In this document: piece after piece, positions 56,002 to 64,000 of the stretch
Layout: each line of letters opens with the position of its first letter
Position numbering within the stretch: the stretch's first letter is position 1
DNA from: Arthrobacter globiformis
Lineage (GTDB): Bacteria; Actinomycetota; Actinomycetes; Actinomycetales; Micrococcaceae
NCBI RefSeq assembly: GCF_003261175.1
Contig: NZ_QLNP01000042.1
Span: 19,202 to 83,201, forward strand
Length of the DNA stretch: 64,000 bases
Reading direction: 5' to 3'
Translations under genes and position numbers: made by a program
Notes under the pieces: model-generated
The model's input: the letters and a program-made list of their open reading frames with translations, nothing else
What the model was told of the DNA's origin: nothing
Database searches by the model: none

Positions 56002-57014
56002 TGGGGGTTCTTACCGGCCCGCTGCCCCTGATTCCGCCGGCCGGCCTGACCGGTTCCCAACAGGACAAGGGACCCACCGTCGTCGCGCTCGGCGGCGGCC
56101 ACGGCCTCTCGGCCTCCCTTTCGGCACTGCGGCTGCTTACTTCTGAACTGACCGCGGTGGTCACCGTGGCGGACGACGGCGGGTCCTCCGGCCGTCTCCG
56201 CGAGGAGTACGGCGTCCTTCCGCCCGGTGATCTCCGAATGGCCCTGTCCGCTCTCTGCGACGACACGGACTGGGGCCGCACTTGGCGCGACGTCATGCAG
56301 CACCGGTTCCGGTCCGCCCGCGGCGGCGCCTCCCTGGACGAACACGCCATGGGAAACCTGCTGATCGTCACGCTCTGGGAACTGCTGGGGGACGCGGTGG
56401 CCGGCCTGAAGTGGGCCGGTGCGCTGCTCGGCGCCCGCGGACAGGTTCTTCCCATGTCCACCGTTCCGCTCACCATCGAGGGCGATGTCCGCGTGACCGC
56501 CCCGGACGGCAGCAGTACGGTTACCACCATCACGGGGCAGGCCCGCTGCGCCGTGGCCGGTTCGCTGGAGAGCGTCCGGCTGCTTCCCGAGCAGGCTCCG
56601 GCATGCGTTGAGGCCCTGACCGCTATCGAGCTTGCCGACTGGGTGGTGCTGGGTCCCGGCTCCTGGTACACCTCCGTGCTCCCGCATCTGTTGCTGCCGG
56701 AAATGCGGCAGGCGCTCTGCGATACGCCGGCCAAGCGCTGCCTCACCATGAACCTAGCCATGGACACCAAGGAAACCTCCGGCATGTCTGCCGCGGACCA
56801 TCTTCACGTCCTGCGCGATTACGCGCCGGAGTTCAGCGTGGACGTGGTGCTCGCGGACCCGGCCTCCGTTTCGGACCTTGCCGAGTTTGAGCGGGCAGCG
56901 GGGATGATCGGCGCCGAGGTTGTCTTGGGTAGAGTAGGGGCTTCGGGCCGGCGACCGGTCCATGACCCCTTGCGGCTGGCTACGGCCTACCAGGATATTT
57001 TCGGGAATAGTTAG
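56001..57014 (+). CDS. yvcK: YvcK/GlmR-family protein (CofD-like)
   Basis: A 337-residue protein of the gluconeogenesis factor/GlmR family. It has [36 protein letters not shown] and [18 protein letters not shown] (in this copy [12 protein letters not shown]). It binds UDP-sugars and links carbon source to cell-wall precursor supply. ATG at 56001 shares its base with the rapZ stop. An open frame upstream overlaps rapZ and is ignored. Confidence 0.93.
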   Translation: MGVLTGPLPLIPPAGLTGSQQDKGPTVVALGGGHGLSASLSALRLLTSELTAVVTVADDGGSSGRLREEYGVLPPGDLRMALSALCDDTDWGRTWRDVMQHRFRSARGGASLDEHAMGNLLIVTLWELLGDAVAGLKWAGALLGARGQVLPMSTVPLTIEGDVRVTAPDGSSTVTTITGQARCAVAGSLESVRLLPEQAPACVEALTAIELADWVVLGPGSWYTSVLPHLLLPEMRQALCDTPAKRCLTMNLAMDTKETSGMSAADHLHVLRDYAPEFSVDVVLADPASVSDLAEFERAAGMIGAEVVLGRVGASGRRPVHDPLRLATAYQDIFGNS

Positions 57015-57024
57015 GAAAGGTGCC

Positions 57025-58005
57025 ATGGCACTGACAGCATCAGTCAAGGAAGAACTCTCCCGCCTGGACATCAAGAAATCATCAGTCCGCAAGGCTGAGG
57101 TCTCGGCCATGCTCCGCTTCGCCGGGGGACTGCACATCATCTCGGGCCGGATCGTCATCGAGGCCGAGGTGGATCTGGCTTCCACCGCCCGGCGCTTGCG
57201 CGCCGCCATCGCCGAGGTCTACGGGCACCAGAGCGAGATCATTGTCGTCTCCGGCAGCGGCCTGCGCCGCGGCAGCCGGTACGTGGTCCGCGTCGTCCGC
57301 GACGGCGAGGCGCTGGCCCGGCAGACCGGCCTTCTTGACGGCCGGGGACGGCCTGTGCGCGGGCTGCCGTCCGTCGTCGTCAACGGCTCAGCGGCTGACG
57401 CCGAAGCGGTGTGGCGGGGCGCCTTCCTGGCGCACGGCTCACTCACGGAACCCGGCCGGTCCTCGTCCATGGAGGTCACCTGCCCCGGTCCGGAATCCGC
57501 CCTCGCACTGGTCGGCGCCGCCCGGCGGCTGGGGATCCAAGCCAAGGCCAGGGAAGTCAGGGGAGTGGACCGCGTCGTTATCCGCGACGGCGACACCATA
57601 GCCGCGCTGCTCACCCGGATGGGGGCCCACGACGCACTCATGGTCTGGGAAGAGCGGCGCATGCGCAAGGAAGTGCGGGCCACTGCGAACCGCCTCGCCA
57701 ACTTCGACGACGCCAACCTCCGCCGCTCCGCGCAGGCCGCCGTGGCCGCCGGCGCCCGGGTGGACCGGGCCCTGGAGATCCTCGGCGACGACGTTCCGGA
57801 CCACCTCAAGTACGCCGGCGAACTCCGGGTGGCCCACAAGCAGGCCAGCCTCGATGAACTTGGCCGGCTCGCGGATCCGCCCATGACGAAGGACGCCATC
57901 GCCGGGCGCATCCGCCGGCTGCTGGCCATGGCGGACAAACGCGCCTCGGATCTTGGCATCCCGGGCACGGATGCCAATGTGACGCCGGAAATGCTGGACG
58001 AGTAA
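57025..58005 (+). CDS. whiA: WhiA DNA-binding protein
   Basis: A 326-residue WhiA with a degenerate LAGLIDADG-like N-terminal part ([20 protein letters not shown] onward; [12 protein letters not shown]) and a C-terminal helix-turn-helix ([19 protein letters not shown], then [15 protein letters not shown]). In Streptomyces WhiA activates sporulation division genes with WhiB; in non-sporulating actinobacteria it is still conserved and linked to division. ATG 57025 follows GGAAAGG. It is the third gene of the rapZ-yvcK-whiA operon. Confidence 0.95.
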   Translation: MALTASVKEELSRLDIKKSSVRKAEVSAMLRFAGGLHIISGRIVIEAEVDLASTARRLRAAIAEVYGHQSEIIVVSGSGLRRGSRYVVRVVRDGEALARQTGLLDGRGRPVRGLPSVVVNGSAADAEAVWRGAFLAHGSLTEPGRSSSMEVTCPGPESALALVGAARRLGIQAKAREVRGVDRVVIRDGDTIAALLTRMGAHDALMVWEERRMRKEVRATANRLANFDDANLRRSAQAAVAAGARVDRALEILGDDVPDHLKYAGELRVAHKQASLDELGRLADPPMTKDAIAGRIRRLLAMADKRASDLGIPGTDANVTPEMLDE

Positions 58006-58059
58006 ACGGCGCCCATAGAATCAAGACCAGGTGGCGGCTGTTGCCGCCATGGGAGTTTT

Positions 58060-58079
58060 CCGGATGACCCGTCATCCGG
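58060..58079. promoter_or_regulatory. 20-bp near-perfect palindrome upstream of sodA
   Basis: CCGGATGAC, two bases, then its exact complement GTCATCCGG. It lies 55 bases after whiA and 60 bases before the sodA start. It is followed by a second short inverted repeat, GGACA-AAC-TGTCC at 58108-58120. It looks like an operator for a dimeric repressor. Confidence 0.5.
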
Positions 58080-58138
58080 GATGCACAATCCGAGAGTTAG
58101 CAAAACCGGACAAACTGTCCACGACATTGGAGGATTTT

Positions 58139-58762
58139 GTGACCGAGTACGTTCTGCCCGAACTCAGCTACGACTACGCAGCGCTCGAGCCCCACATCTC
58201 TGCACGGATCATGGAGCTGCACCACAGCAAGCACCACGCCGCGTACGTGACGGGCGCAAACAACGCGCTGGCCCAGCTGGCCGAGGCACGCGAAAAGGGC
58301 GACTTCGCCAACATCAACCGCCTTTCCAAGGACCTGGCCTTCCACACCGGCGGCCACGTCAACCACTCCGTGTTCTGGAACAACCTCTCCCCGGACGGAG
58401 GCGACAAGCCTGAAGGTGAGCTCGCCGCTGCCATCGACGACGCCTTCGGTTCGTTCGATGCCTTCCGCGCCCAGTTCTCCGCAGCTGCTCTCGGCCTGCA
58501 GGGTTCCGGCTGGGGCTTCCTGGCCTACGAGCCCATCGGTGGCAACCTCGTCATCGAGCAGCTTTACGACCAGCAGGGCAACGTCGCGCTGGGCACCACC
58601 CCGCTGCTGATGCTGGACATGTGGGAGCACGCCTTCTACCTGGACTACGTCAACGTCAAGGCTGACTACGTCAAGGCATTCTGGAACATCGTCAACTGGG
58701 CCGATGTGTCCGCCCGGTTCGCCGCGGCACGCGCGAACGCAACGGGTCTCATCACCCTCTAA
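58139..58762 (+). CDS. sodA: Superoxide dismutase (Mn/Fe family)
   Basis: A 207-residue SOD. Metal ligands are visible in [35 protein letters not shown] and [19 protein letters not shown] (the D-x-W-E-H motif). It converts superoxide to peroxide and oxygen. Sequence alone does not settle Mn or Fe. GTG 58139 has GGAGG at 58129-58133; the longer frame from 58031 lacks support. A strong terminator lies 69 bases after the stop. Confidence 0.95.
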   Translation: MTEYVLPELSYDYAALEPHISARIMELHHSKHHAAYVTGANNALAQLAEAREKGDFANINRLSKDLAFHTGGHVNHSVFWNNLSPDGGDKPEGELAAAIDDAFGSFDAFRAQFSAAALGLQGSGWGFLAYEPIGGNLVIEQLYDQQGNVALGTTPLLMLDMWEHAFYLDYVNVKADYVKAFWNIVNWADVSARFAAARANATGLITL

Positions 58763-58830
58763 GTGTGATCCCGCATACACATAGCAGTAACAAACTTCAC
58801 ATTCGGCCACTTTAGGGCCGAATTCTGGAC

Positions 58831-58866
58831 GGTCCGCCCCCGCACTTGCGGGGGCGGACCTACTTA
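58831..58866 (+). terminator. Terminator after sodA
   Basis: A 13-bp GC-rich stem (GGTCCGCCCCCGC and its complement) closes over the loop ACTT and is followed by TACTTAA. A smaller hairpin (ATTCGGCC/GGCCGAAT with a central loop) precedes it at 58801-58823. Confidence 0.85.
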
Positions 58867-58931
58867 AACGTAAGATGGATCACGGAAGGCGGTTAGCCTT
58901 CAGCAATGAGGCTGGTCGCCCTCCGATCTGA

Positions 58932-60035
<1,104 letters not shown>

Positions 60036-60045
60036 GGTTAGCTAC

Positions 60046-61272
60046 ATGACATCTCACACCCTCAACGAACTGATCGCTGAAGGTGTCCGCGGGCGGTACA
60101 TTCTGGTTCGAAGTGACCTGAATGTGCCGCTCGACGGCTCTACAGTCACTGACGACGGCCGCATTCGGGCCTCACTGCCAGTGCTGGGAAAGCTCACGGA
60201 CGCCGGTGCCCGCGTGCTGGTAACAGCCCACCTTGGCCGCCCCAAGGGCGCCCCTGAAGACAAGTACTCGCTCAAGCCGGCGGTTGCCCGCCTGGCCGAG
60301 CTGGCCTCCTTCCCCGTCTCCCTCGCGGACGACACGGTAGGGTCCTCCGCCAAGGAGCAGGCAGCTGCGCTGCAGGACGGCCAGGTCCTGGTGCTCGAGA
60401 ACGTGCGGTTCGACGCACGCGAGACCAGCAAGGACGAGGCCGAGCGTGGCGCTTTCGCCGACGAACTGGTGGGACTCACCGGCGACAACGGTGCTTTTGT
60501 GAACGACGCCTTTGGCGCCATCCACCGCAAGCACGCCAGCGTTTACGACGTCGCCACCCGGCTCCCGTCGTATCTCGGCGACCTTGTGGCCACCGAAGTG
60601 GAGGTCCTCCGCAAGCTGACCGCAGACACCCAGCGTCCCTACGTTGTGGTCCTCGGCGGTTCGAAGGTTTCGGACAAGCTCGCGGTCATCGACAACCTGC
60701 TCGGCAAGGCTGACACCATCCTGGTCGGCGGCGGCATGCTGTTCACGTTCCTGGCAGCCCAGGGCCACAAGGTCGCCGGCAGCCTGCTGGAAGAGGACCA
60801 GATCCCGGTCGTCCAGGACTACCTCAAGCGCGCAGCCGACGCCGGCACCGAGTTCGTGATCCCCACGGACGTCGTGGTGGCAGCCAAGTTCGCCGCCGAC
60901 GCCGACCACGAAACGGTCAGCGCCGACGCCATCGAAGGCAGCAGCTTCGGGGCCCAGGGCATCGGCCTGGACATCGGACCCGAGTCTGCCCGGGCGTTCG
61001 CCGAGCAAATCAAGGGCGCCAAGACAGTGTTCTGGAACGGCCCCATGGGCGTCTTCGAGTTCGAGGCGTTCTCCGCTGGCACCCGTGCCATCGCCCAGGC
61101 GCTGACGGAGACGGATGCGTTCACGGTGGTGGGCGGCGGCGACTCCGCGGCTGCGGTCCGCACCCTCGGCTTCGCCGATGACCAGTTCGGACACATTTCC
61201 ACCGGCGGCGGCGCCAGCCTGGAATACCTTGAAGGCAAGGAACTTCCCGGCCTGAGCGTTCTGGACCGCTAA
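60046..61272 (+). CDS. pgk: Phosphoglycerate kinase
   Basis: A 408-residue [23 protein letters not shown] with the substrate-binding region, [32 protein letters not shown] and [11 protein letters not shown] (nucleotide loop). It makes ATP and 3-phosphoglycerate from the product of GAPDH. It lies 10 bases after gap. A long hairpin separates it from tpiA, so the two downstream genes may be expressed at a lower level. Confidence 0.97.
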   Translation: MTSHTLNELIAEGVRGRYILVRSDLNVPLDGSTVTDDGRIRASLPVLGKLTDAGARVLVTAHLGRPKGAPEDKYSLKPAVARLAELASFPVSLADDTVGSSAKEQAAALQDGQVLVLENVRFDARETSKDEAERGAFADELVGLTGDNGAFVNDAFGAIHRKHASVYDVATRLPSYLGDLVATEVEVLRKLTADTQRPYVVVLGGSKVSDKLAVIDNLLGKADTILVGGGMLFTFLAAQGHKVAGSLLEEDQIPVVQDYLKRAADAGTEFVIPTDVVVAAKFAADADHETVSADAIEGSSFGAQGIGLDIGPESARAFAEQIKGAKTVFWNGPMGVFEFEAFSAGTRAIAQALTETDAFTVVGGGDSAAAVRTLGFADDQFGHISTGGGASLEYLEGKELPGLSVLDR

Positions 61273-61280
61273 AGACATAC

Positions 61281-61326
61281 CAGCCGGCAGGGCACCTTTC
61301 GCACCGCGAAGGCGCCCTGCCGGCTG
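61281..61326 (+). terminator. Strong hairpin between pgk and tpiA
   Basis: The arms CAGCCGGCAGGGC (61281-61293) and its complement (61314-61326) continue after one mismatch into CCTTTCGC/GCGAAGG around ACC, a stem of about 21 pairs. Only TT follows. It sits inside the glycolytic operon, so it may be a partial terminator or an RNA-processing site. Confidence 0.7.
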
Positions 61327-61369
61327 TTCACATGATCAGCACATTTGACCGGCACTTTTGGAGAACAAC

Positions 61370-62185
61370 GTGACTACGTCAACCAACGGCACCTTTGACC
61401 GCACGCCTTTGATCGCAGGCAACTGGAAGATGAACATGGACCACGTCCAGGGCATCACCCTCCTGCAGAAGCTGGCCTGGACACTGTCCGACGCCAAGCA
61501 CGACTACAGCCGCGTGGAAGCCGCTGTCTTCCCGCCTTTCACCGACCTCCGCGGCGTGCAGACCCTTGTCCAGGGCGACGACCTCGACATCGCCTACGGT
61601 GGCCAGGACCTGTCCCAGTTCGACTCCGGTGCGTACACCGGTGACATCTCCGGCCAGTTCCTGAACAAGCTCGGCTGCAAGTACGTCCTCGTGGGCCACA
61701 GCGAACGCCGGACCATCCACGCTGAGTCGGACGAAGTCCTGAATGCCAAGGTCAAGGCGGCCTACCGCCACAACCTCATCCCCGTCCTCTGCGTCGGGGA
61801 GGGCCTGGAGATCCGCCAGGCCGGCACCCACGTCCAGCACACCCTGGATCAGCTCCGCGCCGACGTCGAAGGCCTCACCGCCGAGCAGGCGGCCGAGCTC
61901 GTCGTCGCCTATGAGCCCGTCTGGGCCATCGGCACCGGTGAGGTTGCAGGCCCGGAGGACGCCCAGGAAATGTGTGCCGCGATCCGTGCCGAGCTCACCG
62001 AACTGTTCGACGCCGACGTGGCCGGCAAGGTCCGTCTGCTGTACGGCGGTTCGGTCAAGGCCAGCAACGTCGCCGCCATCCTCAAGGAGCGTGACGTCGA
62101 TGGCGTGCTGGTGGGCGGTGCCAGCCTTGATCCCGCTGAGTTTGCTAATATTGTGAAGTTCGAGAGCCACCTCGTAACGGACTAG
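61370..62185 (+). CDS. tpiA: Triosephosphate isomerase
   Basis: A 271-residue [12 protein letters not shown] (Asn and Lys of the active site), VGHSERR (catalytic His), [14 protein letters not shown] (catalytic Glu) and [12 protein letters not shown]. It interconverts dihydroxyacetone phosphate and glyceraldehyde 3-phosphate. GTG 61370 was chosen, with GGAG at 61360-61363; a TTG at 61358 is in frame but lies on that site. Confidence 0.97.
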   Translation: MTTSTNGTFDRTPLIAGNWKMNMDHVQGITLLQKLAWTLSDAKHDYSRVEAAVFPPFTDLRGVQTLVQGDDLDIAYGGQDLSQFDSGAYTGDISGQFLNKLGCKYVLVGHSERRTIHAESDEVLNAKVKAAYRHNLIPVLCVGEGLEIRQAGTHVQHTLDQLRADVEGLTAEQAAELVVAYEPVWAIGTGEVAGPEDAQEMCAAIRAELTELFDADVAGKVRLLYGGSVKASNVAAILKERDVDGVLVGGASLDPAEFANIVKFESHLVTD

Positions 62186-62234
62186 TCCGTTCATCTGGCA
62201 CGCTCCCGCATCCACCAACTTTGGAAAGGCCGTC

Positions 62235-62492
62235 GTGGACGTTCTTCATGTGATTCTGCAGATCCTGCTGGGCATTACCAGCCTTCTGCTGACCCTGCTC
62301 ATCCTGCTCCACAAGGGACGCGGCGGCGGCCTCTCGGACATGTTCGGCGGCGGAATGAGCTCGGGGCTGTCCTCGTCCGGCGTTGCTGAACGCAACCTCA
62401 ACAGGTTCACCATCATCCTCGGAATCACCTGGGGCGTGGTCATCATCGCCCTCGGTCTCCTGATGCGCTTCACAGGTGTGGCTGACTCCTAG
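62235..62492 (+). CDS. secG: Preprotein translocase subunit SecG
   Basis: An 85-residue membrane protein with two hydrophobic helices (about 3-25 and 55-78) and the SecG loop KGRGGGLSDMFGGG followed by VAERNLNRFTII. It is the accessory subunit of the SecYEG channel. Its place after tpiA is usual in Gram-positive and actinobacterial genomes. GTG 62235 follows GGAAAGG. A terminator follows. Confidence 0.93.
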   Translation: MDVLHVILQILLGITSLLLTLLILLHKGRGGGLSDMFGGGMSSGLSSSGVAERNLNRFTIILGITWGVVIIALGLLMRFTGVADS

Positions 62493-62515
62493 CGCCTAGG
62501 CAGCCGGCCAGCACG

Positions 62516-62563
62516 AAAAGCCCGGCCCGACCAGGATCCTTTCCTGATTGGGCCGGGCTTTTT
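62516..62563 (+). terminator. Rho-independent terminator after secG
   Basis: AAAAGCCCGGCCC (62516-62528) pairs with 62550-62562; the loop itself can fold (CCAGGA/TCCTGA-like). It ends in TTTTT and closes the gap-pgk-tpiA-secG unit. Confidence 0.95.
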
Positions 62564-62645
62564 CCTGCCGCGAGGGTGAACTCCGGACTAAACTGTGGCT
62601 ATCGGATCTAACGGCAGCGCCGCCATTAGTAGCGAGGGAGTTCCC

Positions 62646-63023
62646 ATGGTGCATTCCTCTTCAGGATTCCGCGGCACCCGCGTGGGTGTCATTCAAGGGG
62701 CCGGATTGAAGAACCAGGGGGATGATCCTCTCGGGGAGCCCCTGCCGCGTATTTGTGTCTCCTATTGGTGCGCCATGGGACACGAGACGCGGCCTGTTTT
62801 TCTTAAGCTGCCGGACGACCAGATTCCGGATGTGTGGGACTGCCGCCAGTGCGGCCGGCCGTCGTCGCGCAACCCCGGTGCCGGGCTACCCGGCGAAGCC
62901 CAGGAAGAAGGCTTCAAAAGCCATCTGGATTACGTTAAAGAAAGACGCTCCAGCCAAGACGCCGAAGACGTCCTGGCTGGAGCGTTGAGGCGGCTAAGAG
63001 CCAGCCGGCGCCTTCCTGACTAG
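62646..63023 (+). CDS. rbpA: RNA polymerase-binding protein RbpA
   Basis: A 125-residue RbpA, the actinobacterial RNA polymerase-binding protein. Visible are FRGTRVGVIQGAGLKN and the zinc core domain (CVSYWCAMGHETRPVFLKLP, WDCRQCGRP), then the sigma-interacting C-terminal part. It stabilises the open complex with the main sigma factor. ATG 62646 has GAGGGAG just upstream; TAAACT (62589-62594) may be the -10. Its last 30 bases overlap the convergent pgl gene. Confidence 0.95.
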   Translation: MVHSSSGFRGTRVGVIQGAGLKNQGDDPLGEPLPRICVSYWCAMGHETRPVFLKLPDDQIPDVWDCRQCGRPSSRNPGAGLPGEAQEEGFKSHLDYVKERRSSQDAEDVLAGALRRLRASRRLPD

Positions 63024-63824
63024 CTGCTCGGGTACGCGCGAGGCTGCGTTTTCGTCGATCAGCCACAGCGTCCGGGACCGGCCTGCCGGCCCGGCCGCGG
63101 GCACCTGCACGGGATTGGCTCCGGCCAGGGCCAGGCCCACCGCACCGGCCTTGTCCTCGCCTGCAACCACCATCCACACCTCCGCCGAGGTGTTGATGGC
63201 CGGCAGGGTCAGCGAAATGCGCTCGGGCGGGGGCTTGGGGGAGTTGCGCACTCCCACCACAGTCAGTTGCTTCTCGCGGATGCCGCCCTGCTCCGGGAAC
63301 AGGGACGCCACGTGGGCGTCCGGGCCTACGCCCAGCAGGACGACGTCGAACCGGGGAAGCCGGCCGGGCTCCTCGGGACGGTCGTCCGAAGCATCCGCGG
63401 CATGCTCGGCAGCTGCCGCATCACTGAGGCGTTGTGCGTAGTCCTCTGCAGCCTGTTCAGGCGTTTCAAAGTCATCCGTCGAGCCGGGCACGTGGACGCG
63501 CTCGGGATCAGCGTTAATGTGCTTCAGGAGAGCTTCCTGGGCCTGGAGCGCGTTGCGGTCCGGGTCCTGCGAGCCGACGAAGCGCTCGTCGCCCCACCAG
63601 AAGTTCACTTTGGCCCAGTCCACCGCGGGAGCGGCAGGGGAGTCCGCTACTGCCTTCAGCGTTCCGATGCCCACCGTGCCTCCGGTAAGCACCACCGTTG
63701 CTTCACCGAACCGGTCCTGCACATCCACGAGCTTGGTGATCAGTCGGGCCGCAATGGCGGCCATGAGTACGGAAGAGTCAGGATGGATGCTTACTCTGGG
63801 CTCAGCGCTCACTGGGACGGACAC
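62994..63824 (-). CDS. pgl: 6-phosphogluconolactonase
   Basis: A 276-residue SugE/NagB-fold lactonase of the DevB/Pgl type: VVLTGGTVGIGTLKAVADS, VNFWWGDERFVGSQDPDRNA, FDVVLLGVGPDAHVASLFPE and RISLTLPAINTSAEVW. It hydrolyses 6-phosphogluconolactone in the oxidative pentose phosphate pathway. The GTG may be 63824 or 63812; both overlap the end of opcA, so the two are coupled. The insert AAAAEHAADASDDRPEEPG is a charged loop. Confidence 0.94.
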   Translation of the reverse strand: MSVPVSAEPRVSIHPDSSVLMAAIAARLITKLVDVQDRFGEATVVLTGGTVGIGTLKAVADSPAAPAVDWAKVNFWWGDERFVGSQDPDRNALQAQEALLKHINADPERVHVPGSTDDFETPEQAAEDYAQRLSDAAAAEHAADASDDRPEEPGRLPRFDVVLLGVGPDAHVASLFPEQGGIREKQLTVVGVRNSPKPPPERISLTLPAINTSAEVWMVVAGEDKAGAVGLALAGANPVQVPAAGPAGRSRTLWLIDENAASRVPEQLVRKAPAGS

Positions 63825-64000
63825 TCCTTAGATTGGTACGTGGCAGTCCAATAGTAATCACTTCGCCGAACACCTCGTCGGGGTCGAGGCGGCGGAGTTC
63901 TTCTGCGAGGCAGTCGCGGAGGCTGCGTCGTGGGAGGGAGATGCGTTGTGCGGGTTGGCCGGGTTGGGTGAGTTCGGCGATGGAGAGGCCGGGGCGGAAG
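63802..64000 (-). CDS. opcA: OpcA, glucose-6-phosphate dehydrogenase assembly protein (C-terminal part)
   Basis: The minus strand from the window edge is open and reads ...ISLPRRSLRDCLAEELRRL, then DPDEVFGEVITIGL, to a stop at 63804-63802. The P-R-R-x4-D-x-L-A-E-E-L-R-R-L-D-P-D-E ending is that of OpcA, which assembles and activates glucose-6-phosphate dehydrogenase in actinobacteria. The rest lies beyond the window; zwf is expected upstream of it. The 3' end overlaps the pgl start by 23 bases (or 11, with the later pgl start). Confidence 0.85.
   Translation of the reverse strand, partial: FRPGLSIAELTQPGQPAQRISLPRRSLRDCLAEELRRLDPDEVFGEVITIGLPRTNLRSVRPSER

Overview
The window is high-GC DNA from an actinobacterium, most probably Micrococcaceae of the Arthrobacter/Pseudarthrobacter type. 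The evidence is the gene order rapZ-yvcK-whiA-sod-gap-pgk-tpiA-secG, rbpA and pgl-opcA, a CoaE-GrpB fusion, an RbpA, an Eis-type acetyltransferase and many leaderless genes. Twelve start codons lie 6-8 nt behind a TANNNT -10 box. The genus is an inference from gene content and style. No tRNA, rRNA, CRISPR array or insertion sequence was seen, and no stretch above 300 bases lacks a gene.

Left part (1-13.2 kb): the downstream half of a contractile injection system (eCIS, phage-tail-like). It holds a 984-residue proline/alanine-rich protein with 14 spaced [hydrophobic]-Q-R motifs, a tube protein, a LysM adaptor, a VgrG-like hub/spike, a gp25-like wedge, a baseplate-J-like protein and a tail-protein-I-like protein. 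It ends with a zinc-ribbon, single-pass membrane protein whose layout suggests a membrane partner of the particle. Sheath, ATPase and tube terminator must lie upstream of the window. A 986-residue STAND-ATPase/BTAD regulator faces the operon tail to tail. This is the most unusual region.

Middle (13.3-25.6 kb): a Sua5/YciO protein; a large APC permease divergent from an orphan KdpD/KdpE-like two-component pair, with a repeated ATGTCAC motif between them; a VOC protein; phosphoketolase; a HAD-like protein; a PiT phosphate transporter coupled to a two-helix membrane peptide; a RibD/DHFR-like reductase; and a PaaI-type thioesterase.

25.6-58.0 kb is mainly housekeeping. polA, uvrB, uvrA and uvrC (DNA repair) are interleaved with an Eis-like acetyltransferase, rpsA, a DJ-1/PfpI protein, YigZ, coaE-grpB and terC behind a yybP-ykoY (Mn2+) riboswitch. 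Further along are a peptidase-like hydrolase, a phosphopantetheinyl transferase, a DUF3516 helicase, a Tam-like methyltransferase, a heterodimeric ABC exporter with a GntR regulator, a HAD phosphatase and PlsC. uvrA has a LexA-like palindrome. rapZ-yvcK-whiA follow uvrC.

58.1-64 kb is central carbon metabolism: superoxide dismutase, gap-pgk-tpiA-secG, rbpA, and on the other strand opcA-pgl of the oxidative pentose phosphate pathway (opcA cut by the window edge). Several intergenic regions carry palindromic elements. One (about 60 nt) occurs at 19.5 kb and again as tandem 58-bp copies at 33 kb, with a base change that preserves pairing.
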